Positions 26,351 to 36,340 of a DNA stretch of 64,000 nucleotides are shown here, one piece after another. The notes under the pieces are model-generated. The model made no database searches and had not been told where the DNA came from. It worked only from the letters and a program-made list of their open reading frames with translations. The stretch is from Cognatilysobacter tabacisoli (lineage in GTDB: Bacteria > Pseudomonadota > Gammaproteobacteria > Xanthomonadales > Xanthomonadaceae): assembly GCF_003586305.1 (NCBI RefSeq), contig NZ_QXJI01000001.1:62001-126000 (forward strand), in the 5' to 3' direction. The first letter of the stretch is position 1. Each line of letters begins with the position of its first letter. The translations under genes were made by a program, and so were the position numbers.

Positions 26351-27273
26351 ACGCCATGAACGGTTCCGCCACCGGGGCGCTTCCGACCACGATCCCGGCC
26401 TACCTCGAGCAGCTACGCCGCTCGCTGGCCGGTGCCGACCCGGCGCTGGTCCAGGACGCGCTCTACGACGCCGAGGAGTACCTGCGCTCGGAGCTGGCCG
26501 AGAACCCCGGGCGCACCGAGGCCGAGGTGATCGCGTCGGTCGCCGGCAGCTACGGCGCGCCGGAGGAGGTCGCCGACATCTACCGCGACACGGAGGTGAC
26601 GGTGCAGACCGCGCTGCGCACGCCGCGTCCGCCGCCGCGTCGCTCGCTGCTCGGGCGCTTCTTCGGCGTCGCGGCCGAGCCGCGCACGTACGCCGCGCTG
26701 TTCTACCTGCTGCTGTCGCTGGCGACCGGCATCTTCTATTTCACCTGGGTGGTCACCGGCGTGTCGCTGTCGGTCGGCCTGGCGGCGCTGATCATCGGCA
26801 TCCCGTTCGTGATCGTGTATTTCGGCTCGGTGCGGCTGCTGTCGCTGGTCGAAGGCCGGCTGGTCGAGGTCATGCTCGGCGAGCGCATGCCGCGCCGCCC
26901 GCTGTACTCGACGCGCGGGCTGCCCCTGCTCAAGCGGATCGCCGAGCTGTTCACCGACCCGCGCGTGTGGGGCAGCCAGCTGTACTTCGTGCTGATGCTG
27001 CCGCTGGGCGTGGTCTATTTCACGATCGCGGCGACCGGGCTGTCGGTTGCGCTGTCGCTGATTGCCCTGCCGATCGCGCTGCTGCTGGGCTACGGCGGTC
27101 ACCTGTTCGTGGACGGCTACAGCGTGCTCGACGCCAACCCGTGGTGGGCCGTGCCGGCCTGCGTGATCGGTGGCGTGCTGCTGCTGTTCGTGACCCTGCA
27201 CGTCGCGCGCGGCATCGGCCTGATGCACGCGCAGCTGGCCAAGCACCTGCTGGTGAAGTGGGCGCAGTACTGA
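26347..27273 (+). CDS. DUF1700/sensor-domain membrane protein partner of PadR
   Basis: 308 residues. The soluble N-terminus (about 1-100) is DUF1700-like, with YLEQLRRSLAGADPALVQDALYDAEEYL and the SYGAPEEVADIYRDTE motif. The rest has several helices in two similar halves (FYLLLSLATGIFYFTWVVTGVSLS and YFVLMLPLGVVYFTIAATGLSV), suggesting an internal duplication of the sensor-like domain. Such proteins are usually repressed by the adjacent PadR and sense membrane or envelope state, but no ligand can be named. Confidence 0.85.
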   Translation: MNAMNGSATGALPTTIPAYLEQLRRSLAGADPALVQDALYDAEEYLRSELAENPGRTEAEVIASVAGSYGAPEEVADIYRDTEVTVQTALRTPRPPPRRSLLGRFFGVAAEPRTYAALFYLLLSLATGIFYFTWVVTGVSLSVGLAALIIGIPFVIVYFGSVRLLSLVEGRLVEVMLGERMPRRPLYSTRGLPLLKRIAELFTDPRVWGSQLYFVLMLPLGVVYFTIAATGLSVALSLIALPIALLLGYGGHLFVDGYSVLDANPWWAVPACVIGGVLLLFVTLHVARGIGLMHAQLAKHLLVKWAQY

Positions 27274-27287
27274 CCCGGTGACCGGCG

Positions 27288-27330
27288 AAAACGCGGACGG
27301 CGCGGGGATCGCTCCCCGCGCCGTCTGCGT
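27288..27330 (-). terminator. Intrinsic terminator of the zinc-ribbon gene
   Basis: A very stable perfect 13-bp stem (27296-27308 with 27313-27325) with TCGC loop, extendable by further pairs to 27291-27330. On the minus strand it is followed by TTTT (27291-27288), so it should terminate the zinc-ribbon gene. It also lies at the end of the convergent PadR operon, but without a T-run on the plus strand. Confidence 0.65.
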
Positions 27331-27345
27331 GTCTGCGGCCGGCGA

Positions 27346-27633
27346 TCAGAAGTCGAACAGCTCGCCGAGCAGGTTCTTCTTGCGCTTGTGCTTGTAGTGG
27401 TCGCCGCCGTAACCGTGCGCGGGGTAGCGCGGCGTCTCGTACGCCGGCGGCGGTGCCTGGCGCGATGGCTGCGCCTGCACCGGCGGCGGGGCGGCCTCGG
27501 CGGACGCGCGCTCGATCAGCTTGTCGAGCTCGCCGCGGTCGAGCCAGACCCCGCGGCACTGCGGGCAGTAGTCGATCTCGATGCCCTGGCGGTCGGTCAT
27601 GGCCAGTGCGACGTCACAGGTGGGACACTTCAT
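27346..27633 (-). CDS. TFIIB-type zinc-ribbon protein
   Basis: 95 residues. The N-terminus MKCPTCDVALAMTDR and IDYCPQCRGVWLDRGELDKL contain two Cys-x2-Cys pairs that bind one zinc. The rest is a Pro/Gln-rich linker and a basic tail (HYKHKRKKNLLGELFDF), as in zf-TFIIB family proteins. The ATG at MKCPTC has TGGAG upstream; an ATG four codons earlier is possible but would lack one. Function unknown; probable nucleic-acid or protein-binding. Confidence 0.8.
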   Translation of the reverse strand: MKCPTCDVALAMTDRQGIEIDYCPQCRGVWLDRGELDKLIERASAEAAPPPVQAQPSRQAPPPAYETPRYPAHGYGGDHYKHKRKKNLLGELFDF

Positions 27634-27745
27634 CGGCAGCTCCATCGGGGCGGTCTTCCCGATGTCAGGCTGCCGGGGCGCCGATTCAAGCGGCGCGGGC
27701 GGGTCCGCGGCGAACCGCCGCATTGCGCACGGCGGCGGGCGGGGA

Positions 27746-29065
27746 TCAGCGGCCGCGCGGTACCGCGCGCAGGCGGCGCTCGCCGGGCGGCTTCGCCCCG
27801 GTCTTGGCCGCGGGCACCTTGGCGGCGTGCGCGGCGATGAACTCCCGGACCTGAGGGTAGACCTGGGTGCGCCAGCGGCGGCCGCTGAAGATGCCGTAGT
27901 GGCCGGCGCCGCTGACCGTCAGGTGGCGCTGGTCGGCCTCGGGGATGCCGGTGCACAGCTTGTGCGCGGCGCGGGTCTGGCCCTGCCCGGAGATGTCGTC
28001 GAGCTCGCCCTCGATCGTCATCAGCGCGGTGCCGCGGATCTTCGACGGGTCGACGCGCTCGCCGCGCACGTCCCACAGGCCCTTCGGCAGCAGGTGCTGC
28101 TGGAACACGATGCGCACCGTGTCGAGGTAGTACTCGGCCGGCATGTCGAGCACGGCGTTGTACTCGTCGTAGAAGCGGCGGTGCGACTCGGCGTCCTCGA
28201 GGTCGCCCTTGACCAGGTGCTCGTAGAAGTCCCAGTGCGACTGGAAGTGGCGCTCGGGGTTCATCGCAACGAAGCCGCCGTGCTGCATGAAGCCCGGGTA
28301 CACGCGGCGGCCGCCGCCGGGGTAGTTGGCCGGCACGGCGTGGATCAGGTTGGCCTCGAACCACCACAGCGGCTTCTCGACCGCGAGGTTGTTGACCTGG
28401 GTCGGGTTCTCGCGGGTGTCGATCGGCCCGCCCATCATCACCAGCGAGCGCGGGGTGGTCTCGCCGCGGCCGGCCATCAGCGACACCGCGGCCAGCACCG
28501 GCACGGTCGGCTGGCAGACGCTGATCACGTGCAGGGTGTCGGCGCCGATCGTGCGGATGAACTCCTGCACGTAGCCGATGTAGTCGTCGAGGGTGAAGCC
28601 GCCGGCCTCGGCCGGCACCATGCGCGCGTCGACCCAGTCGGTGATGTAGACCTTGTGGTCGCGCAGCAGCGTCTTGACCGTGTCTCGCAGCAGGGTGCTG
28701 TGGTGGCCCGACAGCGGGGCGACGACCAGCACCGGCGGGTCGTCCTTGAACGCGGCGATGCCGGCGGCGTCGTCGGCGAAGCGCTTGAAGCGCAGCAGCC
28801 GGCAGAACGGCTTGTCGACGACGACGCGCTCGACCACCGGGTACTCGGTGCCGTCGATCTCGACCTGGTGGATGCCGAACTCGGGCTTCTCGTAGTCCTT
28901 GCCGATCCGGTACATCAGCTCGTAGCCGGCGGCGATGCGCGACGCGCCCGGCACCGACGACAGCCAGCTGCCCGGCGCGCCGAACATCTTGGCGCCGGCG
29001 TCCGCCCAGTAGGTCATCGGCGCCATCCAGGCGCGGCCGAATTCGTGCATCTGGTAAAGCAGCAT
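27746..29065 (-). CDS. phaZ: Intracellular polyhydroxyalkanoate depolymerase
   Basis: 439 residues, close to the family length (about 400-430). The N-terminus MLLYQMHEFGRAWMAPM and APLSGHHSTLLRDTV are typical. The nucleophile elbow ISVCQPTVPV has Cys184 in place of Ser, as in PhaZ of Cupriavidus-like depolymerases. GAGHYGIFSG near the C-terminus carries the catalytic His. The enzyme degrades stored poly(3-hydroxybutyrate). No PHA synthase is in the window. A TATGCT hexamer (29098-29103, minus strand) lies upstream. Confidence 0.9.
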   Translation of the reverse strand: MLLYQMHEFGRAWMAPMTYWADAGAKMFGAPGSWLSSVPGASRIAAGYELMYRIGKDYEKPEFGIHQVEIDGTEYPVVERVVVDKPFCRLLRFKRFADDAAGIAAFKDDPPVLVVAPLSGHHSTLLRDTVKTLLRDHKVYITDWVDARMVPAEAGGFTLDDYIGYVQEFIRTIGADTLHVISVCQPTVPVLAAVSLMAGRGETTPRSLVMMGGPIDTRENPTQVNNLAVEKPLWWFEANLIHAVPANYPGGGRRVYPGFMQHGGFVAMNPERHFQSHWDFYEHLVKGDLEDAESHRRFYDEYNAVLDMPAEYYLDTVRIVFQQHLLPKGLWDVRGERVDPSKIRGTALMTIEGELDDISGQGQTRAAHKLCTGIPEADQRHLTVSGAGHYGIFSGRRWRTQVYPQVREFIAAHAAKVPAAKTGAKPPGERRLRAVPRGR

Positions 29066-29174
29066 CGCGACGTCGTCCGGGAGGGATGATGCGCTGCAGC
29101 ATACTCCGGCCCCGCGGGGGACGGATGAACCGGCGGGGAGGGGCCCCGCGGGGGTCCGCGCGGGGGCGGCGGGG

Positions 29175-29801
29175 TCAGGCCGGGACTTCGAGCGCGGCCG
29201 TGCCGTCGGCCAGCGCCGGGCCCAGCCACAGGTGCGAGCCCAGCGCGGTGAAGCCGTGCGCGGCCAGCCGCTCGCGGTAGAAGCGCGCCGGCCGGCGCTG
29301 GAAGCCGTGGGTGTCGCCCTCGATGCCGTCCTCGCGGGTGAACGTCTCCAGGAAGGCCACGCCGCCGCACAGCTCGGCCAGCCCGGGCAGGCCGCGGTCT
29401 AGCTCGCGCGCGTCGAGGTAGTGCATCACGTCGCTGCACACCAGCAGGTCGACCGGCGGGCACGGGCGCAGCAGCGCGAAGTCGCCGAAGCGCGCCAGGT
29501 GCAGGTTGCGGCGCGCGCCGTAGCGGCCGATCGCGTACTCGCTGGCGTCGAAGCCGAGGTAGGCCAGCTTCGGCCGCAGTTTCAGCAGCGGCGCGCGCCA
29601 CGCGCCCTCGCCGCAGCCGACGTCCAGCACCGTGCGCAGCGGACGCTCGAGGTGGTACTCGGCGGTCGCGACGGCCAGCGCGACCTTGCGCGCAAGCCGC
29701 GCCGGGCCGCCGATCGCGGCGTCCTTCAGCGCGGGGTCGCGGTACCAGCGCTGGAAGTACGCGGCGTCGTAGGCCTTGGGGCGGGAGGTCGGCGGGGGCA
29801 T
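29175..29801 (-). CDS. Class I SAM-dependent methyltransferase
   Basis: 208 residues. Motif I is TVLDVGCGEGAWRAPLL, with Motif II-like LVCSDVMHYLD and Motif III region GGVAFLETFTRED. This is a Methyltransf-type Rossmann fold binding S-adenosylmethionine. The substrate is unknown. N-terminal AAYFQRWYRDP is typical of small bacterial methyltransferases near this type. The ATG start is at the head of a short Pro-rich leader. Confidence 0.85.
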   Translation of the reverse strand: MPPPTSRPKAYDAAYFQRWYRDPALKDAAIGGPARLARKVALAVATAEYHLERPLRTVLDVGCGEGAWRAPLLKLRPKLAYLGFDASEYAIGRYGARRNLHLARFGDFALLRPCPPVDLLVCSDVMHYLDARELDRGLPGLAELCGGVAFLETFTREDGIEGDTHGFQRRPARFYRERLAAHGFTALGSHLWLGPALADGTAALEVPA

Positions 29802-29891
29802 GGCGGTCCTGCGTCGGGGCGGCGTGCGGTCGCGGGCGGCTGCGCGCGGCGTGGCATCCTAGCGCGCCCCCGCCACCCGACCGGAGCTTCG

Positions 29892-30317
29892 ATGGATACG
29901 GCCTACGTTTGGACCAAGACCGCGCACCTGGTGTTCGTGATGGCGTGGATGGGCGGCGTGTTCTATTTGCCGCGCATCCTCGTCAACCTCGCCGAGGCCG
30001 GCGACGAACCGGCGGTGCGCGCGCGCCTGGTGCTGATGGGCCGCCGCCTGTACCGCTTCGGCCATTTGATGTTCGGGCTGGCGGTGCTGCTCGGCTTGGC
30101 GCTGTGGATGCACTTCGGCATCGGCGGCGGCTGGATGCACGCCAAGCTCGCGCTGGTCGCGCTGCTGTTCGCGTACTACATCGTCTGCGGGCGCTGGCTG
30201 AAGGGCGCCGAGGCCGGCAGGCCGCTGCCGTCGTCGAAGGCGCTGCGCTGGATCAACGAGCTGCCGGTGCTGGTGCTGGTCGCGATCGTCTACCTGGTGC
30301 TCGGCAAGCCGTTCTGA
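29892..30317 (+). CDS. CopD/HemJ-like membrane protein
   Basis: 141 residues, about four helices. The opening KTAHLVFVMAWMGGVFYLPRILV resembles both CopD-family and HemJ (protoporphyrinogen IX oxidase). The His at position 12, the RRLYRFGHLM segment and the Trp-x-His-x-Lys pattern (W81 to K85) resemble HemJ as I remember the family. Length is right for HemJ. I keep the cautious CopD/HemJ name because no other heme gene is nearby. Confidence 0.75.
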   Translation: MDTAYVWTKTAHLVFVMAWMGGVFYLPRILVNLAEAGDEPAVRARLVLMGRRLYRFGHLMFGLAVLLGLALWMHFGIGGGWMHAKLALVALLFAYYIVCGRWLKGAEAGRPLPSSKALRWINELPVLVLVAIVYLVLGKPF

Positions 30318-30451
30318 CCGCGCGACCGCGCAGGGCCGGATCGTTGCCGCCGTGGGATGACGGCGTTGCGGCCGCGGCCTCGCGCCGGGCAGGGGCGCTC
30401 GGCTAAGGTGCGGGACGATGGCGCGGGCCGGTCCGCACCGAGGCGACGCGC

Positions 30452-31783
30452 ATGGCCCTGCTGAAAGCCTGGTTCCGCATTCCGTTCTGGCAGCGCGTGC
30501 TGGCCGGCTTCGTGCTCGGCGCGCTCGCGGGCTGGCTGATGGGCCCGGCCGCCGACACCTGGTTCAAGCCGCTCGGCGACCTGTACGTCACCCTGATCAA
30601 GATGATCGCGGTGCCGCTGGTGTTCTTCGCGGTGATCAACGCGATCTCGTCGCTGCACGGCCAGAAGTCGATGGCCGCCCTCGGCGGGCGCACGTTCGCG
30701 TGGTTTGCGATCACCGCCGTGCTCGCGGTCGGCATCGGCCTGGCGGTCGGCATCGTGGTCCAGCCCGGCGCCGGCGTGGGCGCGCTGACGGTCGATCCGA
30801 ATTTCGTGCCTCGCACCGTGCCGAGCCCGGTGCAGGTGCTGCTCGACGTGGTGCCGGCCAATCCGTTCTACGCACTGGCCGGCATCGGCACCCGGGTCAA
30901 CGCCGCCGGCGAAACCGTGCTGGCGGCCGGCCGCGGCTCGATCCTGCCGGTGATCTTCTTCGCCGCGCTGCTCGGCTTTGCGATCGTCAAGCTCGGAGAG
31001 CGCGTGGCCGGCATGCGCAAGCTGGTCGGCGAGGCCAGCGACGTGATGATCCAGGTGACGCGCTTCGTGCTCGAGCTCACCCCGATCGGCACGTTCGGCC
31101 TGATCGCCTCGCTGGTCGGCGCCTACGGCTTCGGCAAGCTGCTGCCGCTGGGCTCGTTCGTGTTCGCGCTGTACCTGGCGTGCGCGCTGATGATCGTGGT
31201 CGTCTACGGCGGCCTGCTGCTCGCGCACGGGCTCAACCCGCTGAAGTTCTTCCGCGGCGCGGCGCCGGGCATGCAGGTCGGCTTCGTCGCCTCGTCGAGC
31301 TTCGCGGCGATGCCGGTGTCGCTCCGCTCGGTGACGCACAACCTCGGCGTCGACAAGGACTACGCGGCGTTCGCGGTGCCGCTGGGCGCGAGCATCAAGA
31401 TGGACGGCTGCGGGGCGATCTACCCGGCGCTGTGCGCGGTGTTCATCGCCCAGTACACCGGCGTGCCGCTGACCGCCGACCAGTACCTGATCGTGATGAT
31501 CGCCTCGGTGCTCGGCAGCTTCGGCACCGCCGGCGTGCCCGGCACCGCGGTGATCATGGCCACCGTGGTGCTCAGCGCGGCCGGGCTGCCGCTGGAAACG
31601 ATCGGCTACCTGTACGCGATCGACCGCGTGCTCGACATGATGCGCACGATGACCAACGTGACCGGACAGATGCTGGTGCCGGTGCTGGTCGCGAAGGAAA
31701 CCGGCCTGCTCGACCGCGAGGTCTACAACGCCGCGTCGAGCAACGTCGGCATCGCCGAGGGCGAAGAGCCCGGCACCCCGTAG
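30452..31783 (+). CDS. Dicarboxylate/amino acid:cation symporter (DAACS)
   Basis: 443 residues. The helices and motifs of GltP/DctA-type symporters are clear: ALLKAWFRIPFWQRVLAGFV, LIKMIAVPLVFFAVI, the substrate/Na site region SSSFAAMPVSLRS and the NMDG-like motif IKMDGCGAIYPALCAVF. C-terminal DRVLDMMRTMTNVTGQ is highly conserved. It imports glutamate, aspartate or C4-dicarboxylates with H+ or Na+. The start is at MALLKAW, 68 aa shorter in other frames are shadows. The terminal hairpin follows directly. Confidence 0.92.
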   Translation: MALLKAWFRIPFWQRVLAGFVLGALAGWLMGPAADTWFKPLGDLYVTLIKMIAVPLVFFAVINAISSLHGQKSMAALGGRTFAWFAITAVLAVGIGLAVGIVVQPGAGVGALTVDPNFVPRTVPSPVQVLLDVVPANPFYALAGIGTRVNAAGETVLAAGRGSILPVIFFAALLGFAIVKLGERVAGMRKLVGEASDVMIQVTRFVLELTPIGTFGLIASLVGAYGFGKLLPLGSFVFALYLACALMIVVVYGGLLLAHGLNPLKFFRGAAPGMQVGFVASSSFAAMPVSLRSVTHNLGVDKDYAAFAVPLGASIKMDGCGAIYPALCAVFIAQYTGVPLTADQYLIVMIASVLGSFGTAGVPGTAVIMATVVLSAAGLPLETIGYLYAIDRVLDMMRTMTNVTGQMLVPVLVAKETGLLDREVYNAASSNVGIAEGEEPGTP

Positions 31784-31801
31784 GGCGGGCTCCAGCCCGC
31801 C
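31781..31801. repeat. Short palindromic element at the symporter stop
   Basis: The stop codon TAG runs directly into GGCGGGCT-CC-AGCCCGCC, a perfect 8-bp hairpin. The TAGGGCGGGCT...AGCCCGCC form is typical of short dispersed palindromic repeats in xanthomonads and pseudomonads. There is no T-run, so it may serve as mRNA 3' stabiliser. Related TAG-GGYGG starts lie after the stops near 36306 and 62281 but without the same dyad. Confidence 0.4.
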
Positions 31802-31936
31802 AATGCCACACCGGTTCGCCCCGCGGCAATCCGCCGGGCGCCTGGCCGTGCATACGCGGCACGCGCATGCGCAGACAGCCCGACGCCATGGATGCGATCT
31901 CTGCGATCGCAGCGGGATGGCGGGCTCAGGCGCGCC

Positions 31937-32424
31937 TTACACCCGCGAGTAGCGCCACGACACCATGCGACCGTCGCGGTACGGCATCACGCCGTGGAAC
32001 GGGCGCGGGTCGTCGTCGAACACCAGCGGCAGGAACTCGCGGTCACCTTCCCACATCGGCAGCTCGTGCAGGCGCTCCAGCGGCACCCACTCCAGCGTGC
32101 CCTCGGCGTTGCGCGCCGGCGGCGTGCCGTCGAACGCGGTGACGACGAACACGAAGCCGAGCCAGTCCTCCCCATGCTTGCCGAAGCCCGGCCAGCTGAT
32201 CGTGCCGCGCAGCGACAGCGCGGTGCAGTCGATGCCGGCCTCCTCGACGATCTCGCGGCGCATGCCGGCGACGACGTCCTCGTCCGGCTCGAGCTTGCCG
32301 CCCAACCCGTTGTACTTGCCGAGCTGGTGGTCCTCGGGACGCGCGTTGCGGTGGACCATCAGCACCTCGCGGCCGTCCGGCGACAGCACGTAGCCGAGGG
32401 TCGCGACGATCGGGGTGTACGGCA

Positions 32425-32425
<1 letters not shown>
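31937..32425 (-). CDS. Nudix hydrolase (8-oxo-dGTP diphosphatase-like)
   Basis: 162 residues with a perfect Nudix box: GGKLEPDEDVVAGMRREIV followed by EEAG, matching G-x5-E-x7-R-E-U-x-E-E-x-G-U. TLGYVLSPDGREVLMVHRN and LEWVPLERLHELP around it fit the MutT/MTH1-like group, which cleans oxidised nucleotides. The start ATG overlaps the stop of the beta-lactamase gene by one base (TGATG), so translation is coupled. Confidence 0.9.
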
Positions 32426-33411
<986 letters not shown>

Positions 33412-33473
33412 TTATCGCCATCGGCGACGCGGGGTAGGGTGCGGTTCCACTCCGGGGAAAGAAGGGGCGCTCC

Positions 33474-34877
33474 ATGCGCATGCACCAGATCGCGGTGCTG
33501 CTGGGCGGATTCGCGTTGGCCGGTTCGACCGTTGCGTTCGATGCGAACGCGGCGGCCGGGCAGGGCGATCGCTGGTCCGTGCCGGTGGCCGTCAAGAAGC
33601 TCGACAACGGACTGACCGTGGTCGTGTCCGAGGACCACAGCTCGCCCACCGTCGGCATCAGCGTGGTCTACCACGTCGGCATGCGGCTCGAACCGAAGAA
33701 CCGCACCGGCTTTGCGCACCTGTTCGAGCACCTGATGTTCGAGGGCACGCCCAACGCCGGCGAAGGCGTGTTCGACCGCGTGATCACCGGCGGCGGCGGC
33801 CGCAACAACGGCTCCACGCGCGCGGACTTCACCAACTACATCGAGGTCGCGCCGGCCTCGGCGCTCGAGCCGATCCTGTGGCTCGAGGCCGACCGCATGA
33901 AGACGCTCGACTTCAACCCGACCACGCTGAAGAACCAGCAGGACGTGGTGAAGGAGGAGATCCGCGTGAACGTGAAGAACCAGCCCTACGGCGGCTTCAT
34001 GTGGATCGACATCGGCCAGCAGGCGTTCCAGAAGTGGGAGAACAACCACGACGGCTACGGCAGCTTCCAGGACCTGGAGAACGCCAGCCTGGAGGACGTC
34101 GCCGCGTTCCACCGCGACTACTACGGCCCGAACAACGCGGTGCTCGGCATCGCCGGCGACGTCACTCCCGAGCAGGGCTTCGCGCTGGCCGAGAAGTACT
34201 TCGGCGGCATTCCCGCGCGGCCGACGCCGAAGGCACCGGACTACCGCGAAGGCCTCAACACCCAGGAAAAGCGCATCACCCAGTCCGACGCGCTGGCGCA
34301 GGTGCCGGCCATCGCGGCGGCGTGGAAGATGCCCGACCGCGGCAGCCGCGACCAGGCGCCGATGGCGGTGCTGGGCGAACTGCTTGCCGGCGGCGACGCC
34401 TCGCGCCTGTACCAGGGTCTGGTCAAGGGCCGCGAGCTCGCGCTCAACGTCGACTCGCTGTACGGCCTGACCGACCCGTGGACCTACGACGGCCCGACGC
34501 TGTTCACCGTGTTCGCGCTGTACAAGCCGACCACCAACGCCGACGCGATGCTGAAGGCGATCGACGAGGAGGTCGCGCGCGTGGTCAAGGACGGCGTCGA
34601 CGACGCGACGCTGGCGCGGGTCAAGACCCGCATGCTGGCCGACTGGTACAACTCGAACGAGGCGTTCATCAACCGCGCCGACACGCTCGCCAAGCTGCAG
34701 ACGCTGTGGGGCGACGCCAACGTCGTCAACCAGGTCCCGGGCTGGATCGAAGCGGTGACGTCGGCCGACGTGCAGCGCGCCGCGCGCACCTACCTGACCA
34801 CCGCCAACCGCACCGTCATCGACCGCAAGCCGGCCGCGATGCTCGCGCCCGCCGCGGCCGCGACGACGTCGAAGTAA
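33474..34877 (+). CDS. M16 zinc metallopeptidase, catalytic subunit
   Basis: 467 residues with a signal peptide (start to about residue 27). The inverted zinc motif is HLFEH (His82, Glu85, His86), with downstream Glu161/Glu162 in VVKEEIRVN, about 75 residues away as in M16. The peptidase core continues with MWIDIGQQAF and the C-terminal half of the clam-shell (SRLYQGLVKGRELAL). Periplasmic processing protease of the insulinase family. The next gene, 10 bases on, encodes the inactive partner. Confidence 0.93.
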   Translation: MRMHQIAVLLGGFALAGSTVAFDANAAAGQGDRWSVPVAVKKLDNGLTVVVSEDHSSPTVGISVVYHVGMRLEPKNRTGFAHLFEHLMFEGTPNAGEGVFDRVITGGGGRNNGSTRADFTNYIEVAPASALEPILWLEADRMKTLDFNPTTLKNQQDVVKEEIRVNVKNQPYGGFMWIDIGQQAFQKWENNHDGYGSFQDLENASLEDVAAFHRDYYGPNNAVLGIAGDVTPEQGFALAEKYFGGIPARPTPKAPDYREGLNTQEKRITQSDALAQVPAIAAAWKMPDRGSRDQAPMAVLGELLAGGDASRLYQGLVKGRELALNVDSLYGLTDPWTYDGPTLFTVFALYKPTTNADAMLKAIDEEVARVVKDGVDDATLARVKTRMLADWYNSNEAFINRADTLAKLQTLWGDANVVNQVPGWIEAVTSADVQRAARTYLTTANRTVIDRKPAAMLAPAAAATTSK

Positions 34878-34887
34878 GGAGACGACC

Positions 34888-36306
34888 ATGACCCTGCACA
34901 AGACTCTCCTCGCCGTCGCGGTGTCGCTGGCGTTCGCCGGCGCGGCGGTGGCCGGCCCCAACGCGCCGCTGCCGAAAGATCTGCCGGCGTACGCGCCGGA
35001 CCGGCCGCTGCCGGTCGCCGACATCGCCCAGAAGACCCTCGCCAACGGCATGACCGTGTGGGTGGTGCCGCGCGACGGCCTGCCGCGCGTCGACTACGTG
35101 CTCGCCGTGCGCGATGCCGGCTATTCGGCCGACGCCGCCGATGCGCCGGGCTTCGCCTCGATGCTCGCCGGCCTGCTCAGCGAAGGCACCGCCCAGCGCG
35201 ATTCGAAGACCATCGCCGAAACCGCGCAGGGCTTCGGCGGCAGCGTTGGCGCCGGTGCCGGCAACGACGGCATCACCGTGTTCGGCAACGCGCTGGTGTC
35301 GAATGCCGCCGGGATGCTCGGCCTGCTGGCCGAGATCGCGCGCCAGCCGGCGTTCCCCGAGGGCGAAGTGAAGCTGGCCCAGGCCAACGCGCTGCAGGGG
35401 CTCAAGGCCTCCGAGGCGCAGCCGGCATTCAAGGCCGAGCGCGCGCTGGCGCAGGCGATCTACGGCGACCACCCCTACGCGCGGACGCAGCCGACCGAGG
35501 CCGCGATCACCGCGGTCACCCCGCAACAGCTGCGCGACGCGCACGCGCGCCGCTTCCGCCCGGAGCGCGCGCTGCTGGTGATCACCGGCCGCGTGTCGCC
35601 CGACGAAGGCTTCAAGCTGGCCGAGCAGGCGTTCGGCGACTGGCGTGCGACCGGGGCCGCTCCGCCGGCGCCGCCGAAGGCCACCGGCGCGGCCGCGACC
35701 AGCCGGGTGCTGGTGCAGCGACCGGGCAGCGTGCAGTCGGCGGTGCGGCTCGGCCGGCCGGCGATTGCCGCCACCGGCGAGGACTACATCCCGCTGCAGC
35801 TGGCCAACACCGTGCTCGGCGGCGGCTTCAGCAGCCGGCTGATGCAGAACCTGCGCGAGAACAAGGGCTACACGTACGGGGCGCGCTCGGGCGTCGGCGC
35901 GCTCGCCCACGGCGGGCGGATCAGCGCCAGTGCCGACGTGCGCAACGAGGTCACCGGCGCGGCGCTGAAGGAATTCTTCGCCGAGTACGCGCGGATGGGC
36001 AGCGAGCCGGTGCCGGCGCAGGAACTGGAAGACACCAAGCGCTACGTCGCCGGCGGCTACCTGATCAGCAACCAGCAGCAGGCCGCGGTCGCGTCGACGC
36101 TGGCGTCGAACTGGCTCGTCGGCCTGCCGCCGGAGTTCCTCGGCGAGTACGTGCCGAAGATCCGCGCGGTCGACGCGGCGCAGGTGCAGGCGATGGGCCG
36201 CAAGTACTTCGATCCGAAGGCCCAGTCGATTGTCGTGGTCGGCGACGACAAGGCCATTGCCGAGCAGCTCAAGGCGTACGGCGAGTTCGAGGTGCGGGCG
36301 AAGTAG
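34888..36306 (+). CDS. M16 family peptidase-like, non-catalytic partner
   Basis: 472 residues with a signal peptide (AVSLAFAGAAVAG). The fold is M16 (NGMTVWVVPRDGLPRVDYVL, GGFSSRLMQNLRENKGYTYG), but at the place of HxxEH it has MLAGLLSEGT, so zinc ligands are missing. This matches the regulatory or substrate-binding subunit of heterodimeric M16B proteases. It would pair with the preceding catalytic subunit in the periplasm. SD GGAGACGACC precedes the ATG. Confidence 0.92.
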   Translation: MTLHKTLLAVAVSLAFAGAAVAGPNAPLPKDLPAYAPDRPLPVADIAQKTLANGMTVWVVPRDGLPRVDYVLAVRDAGYSADAADAPGFASMLAGLLSEGTAQRDSKTIAETAQGFGGSVGAGAGNDGITVFGNALVSNAAGMLGLLAEIARQPAFPEGEVKLAQANALQGLKASEAQPAFKAERALAQAIYGDHPYARTQPTEAAITAVTPQQLRDAHARRFRPERALLVITGRVSPDEGFKLAEQAFGDWRATGAAPPAPPKATGAAATSRVLVQRPGSVQSAVRLGRPAIAATGEDYIPLQLANTVLGGGFSSRLMQNLRENKGYTYGARSGVGALAHGGRISASADVRNEVTGAALKEFFAEYARMGSEPVPAQELEDTKRYVAGGYLISNQQQAAVASTLASNWLVGLPPEFLGEYVPKIRAVDAAQVQAMGRKYFDPKAQSIVVVGDDKAIAEQLKAYGEFEVRAK

Positions 36307-36340
36307 GGCGGTCCAGTCGACCGCAGTCGGCGAACAACGT

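Noticed and set aside
27581-29089. 502-codon plus-strand open frame antisense to phaZ
   Set aside because: It is low complexity (His/Arg/Val/Gly), lacks any motif, and the opposite strand encodes a complete PHA depolymerase. High GC creates such shadows.
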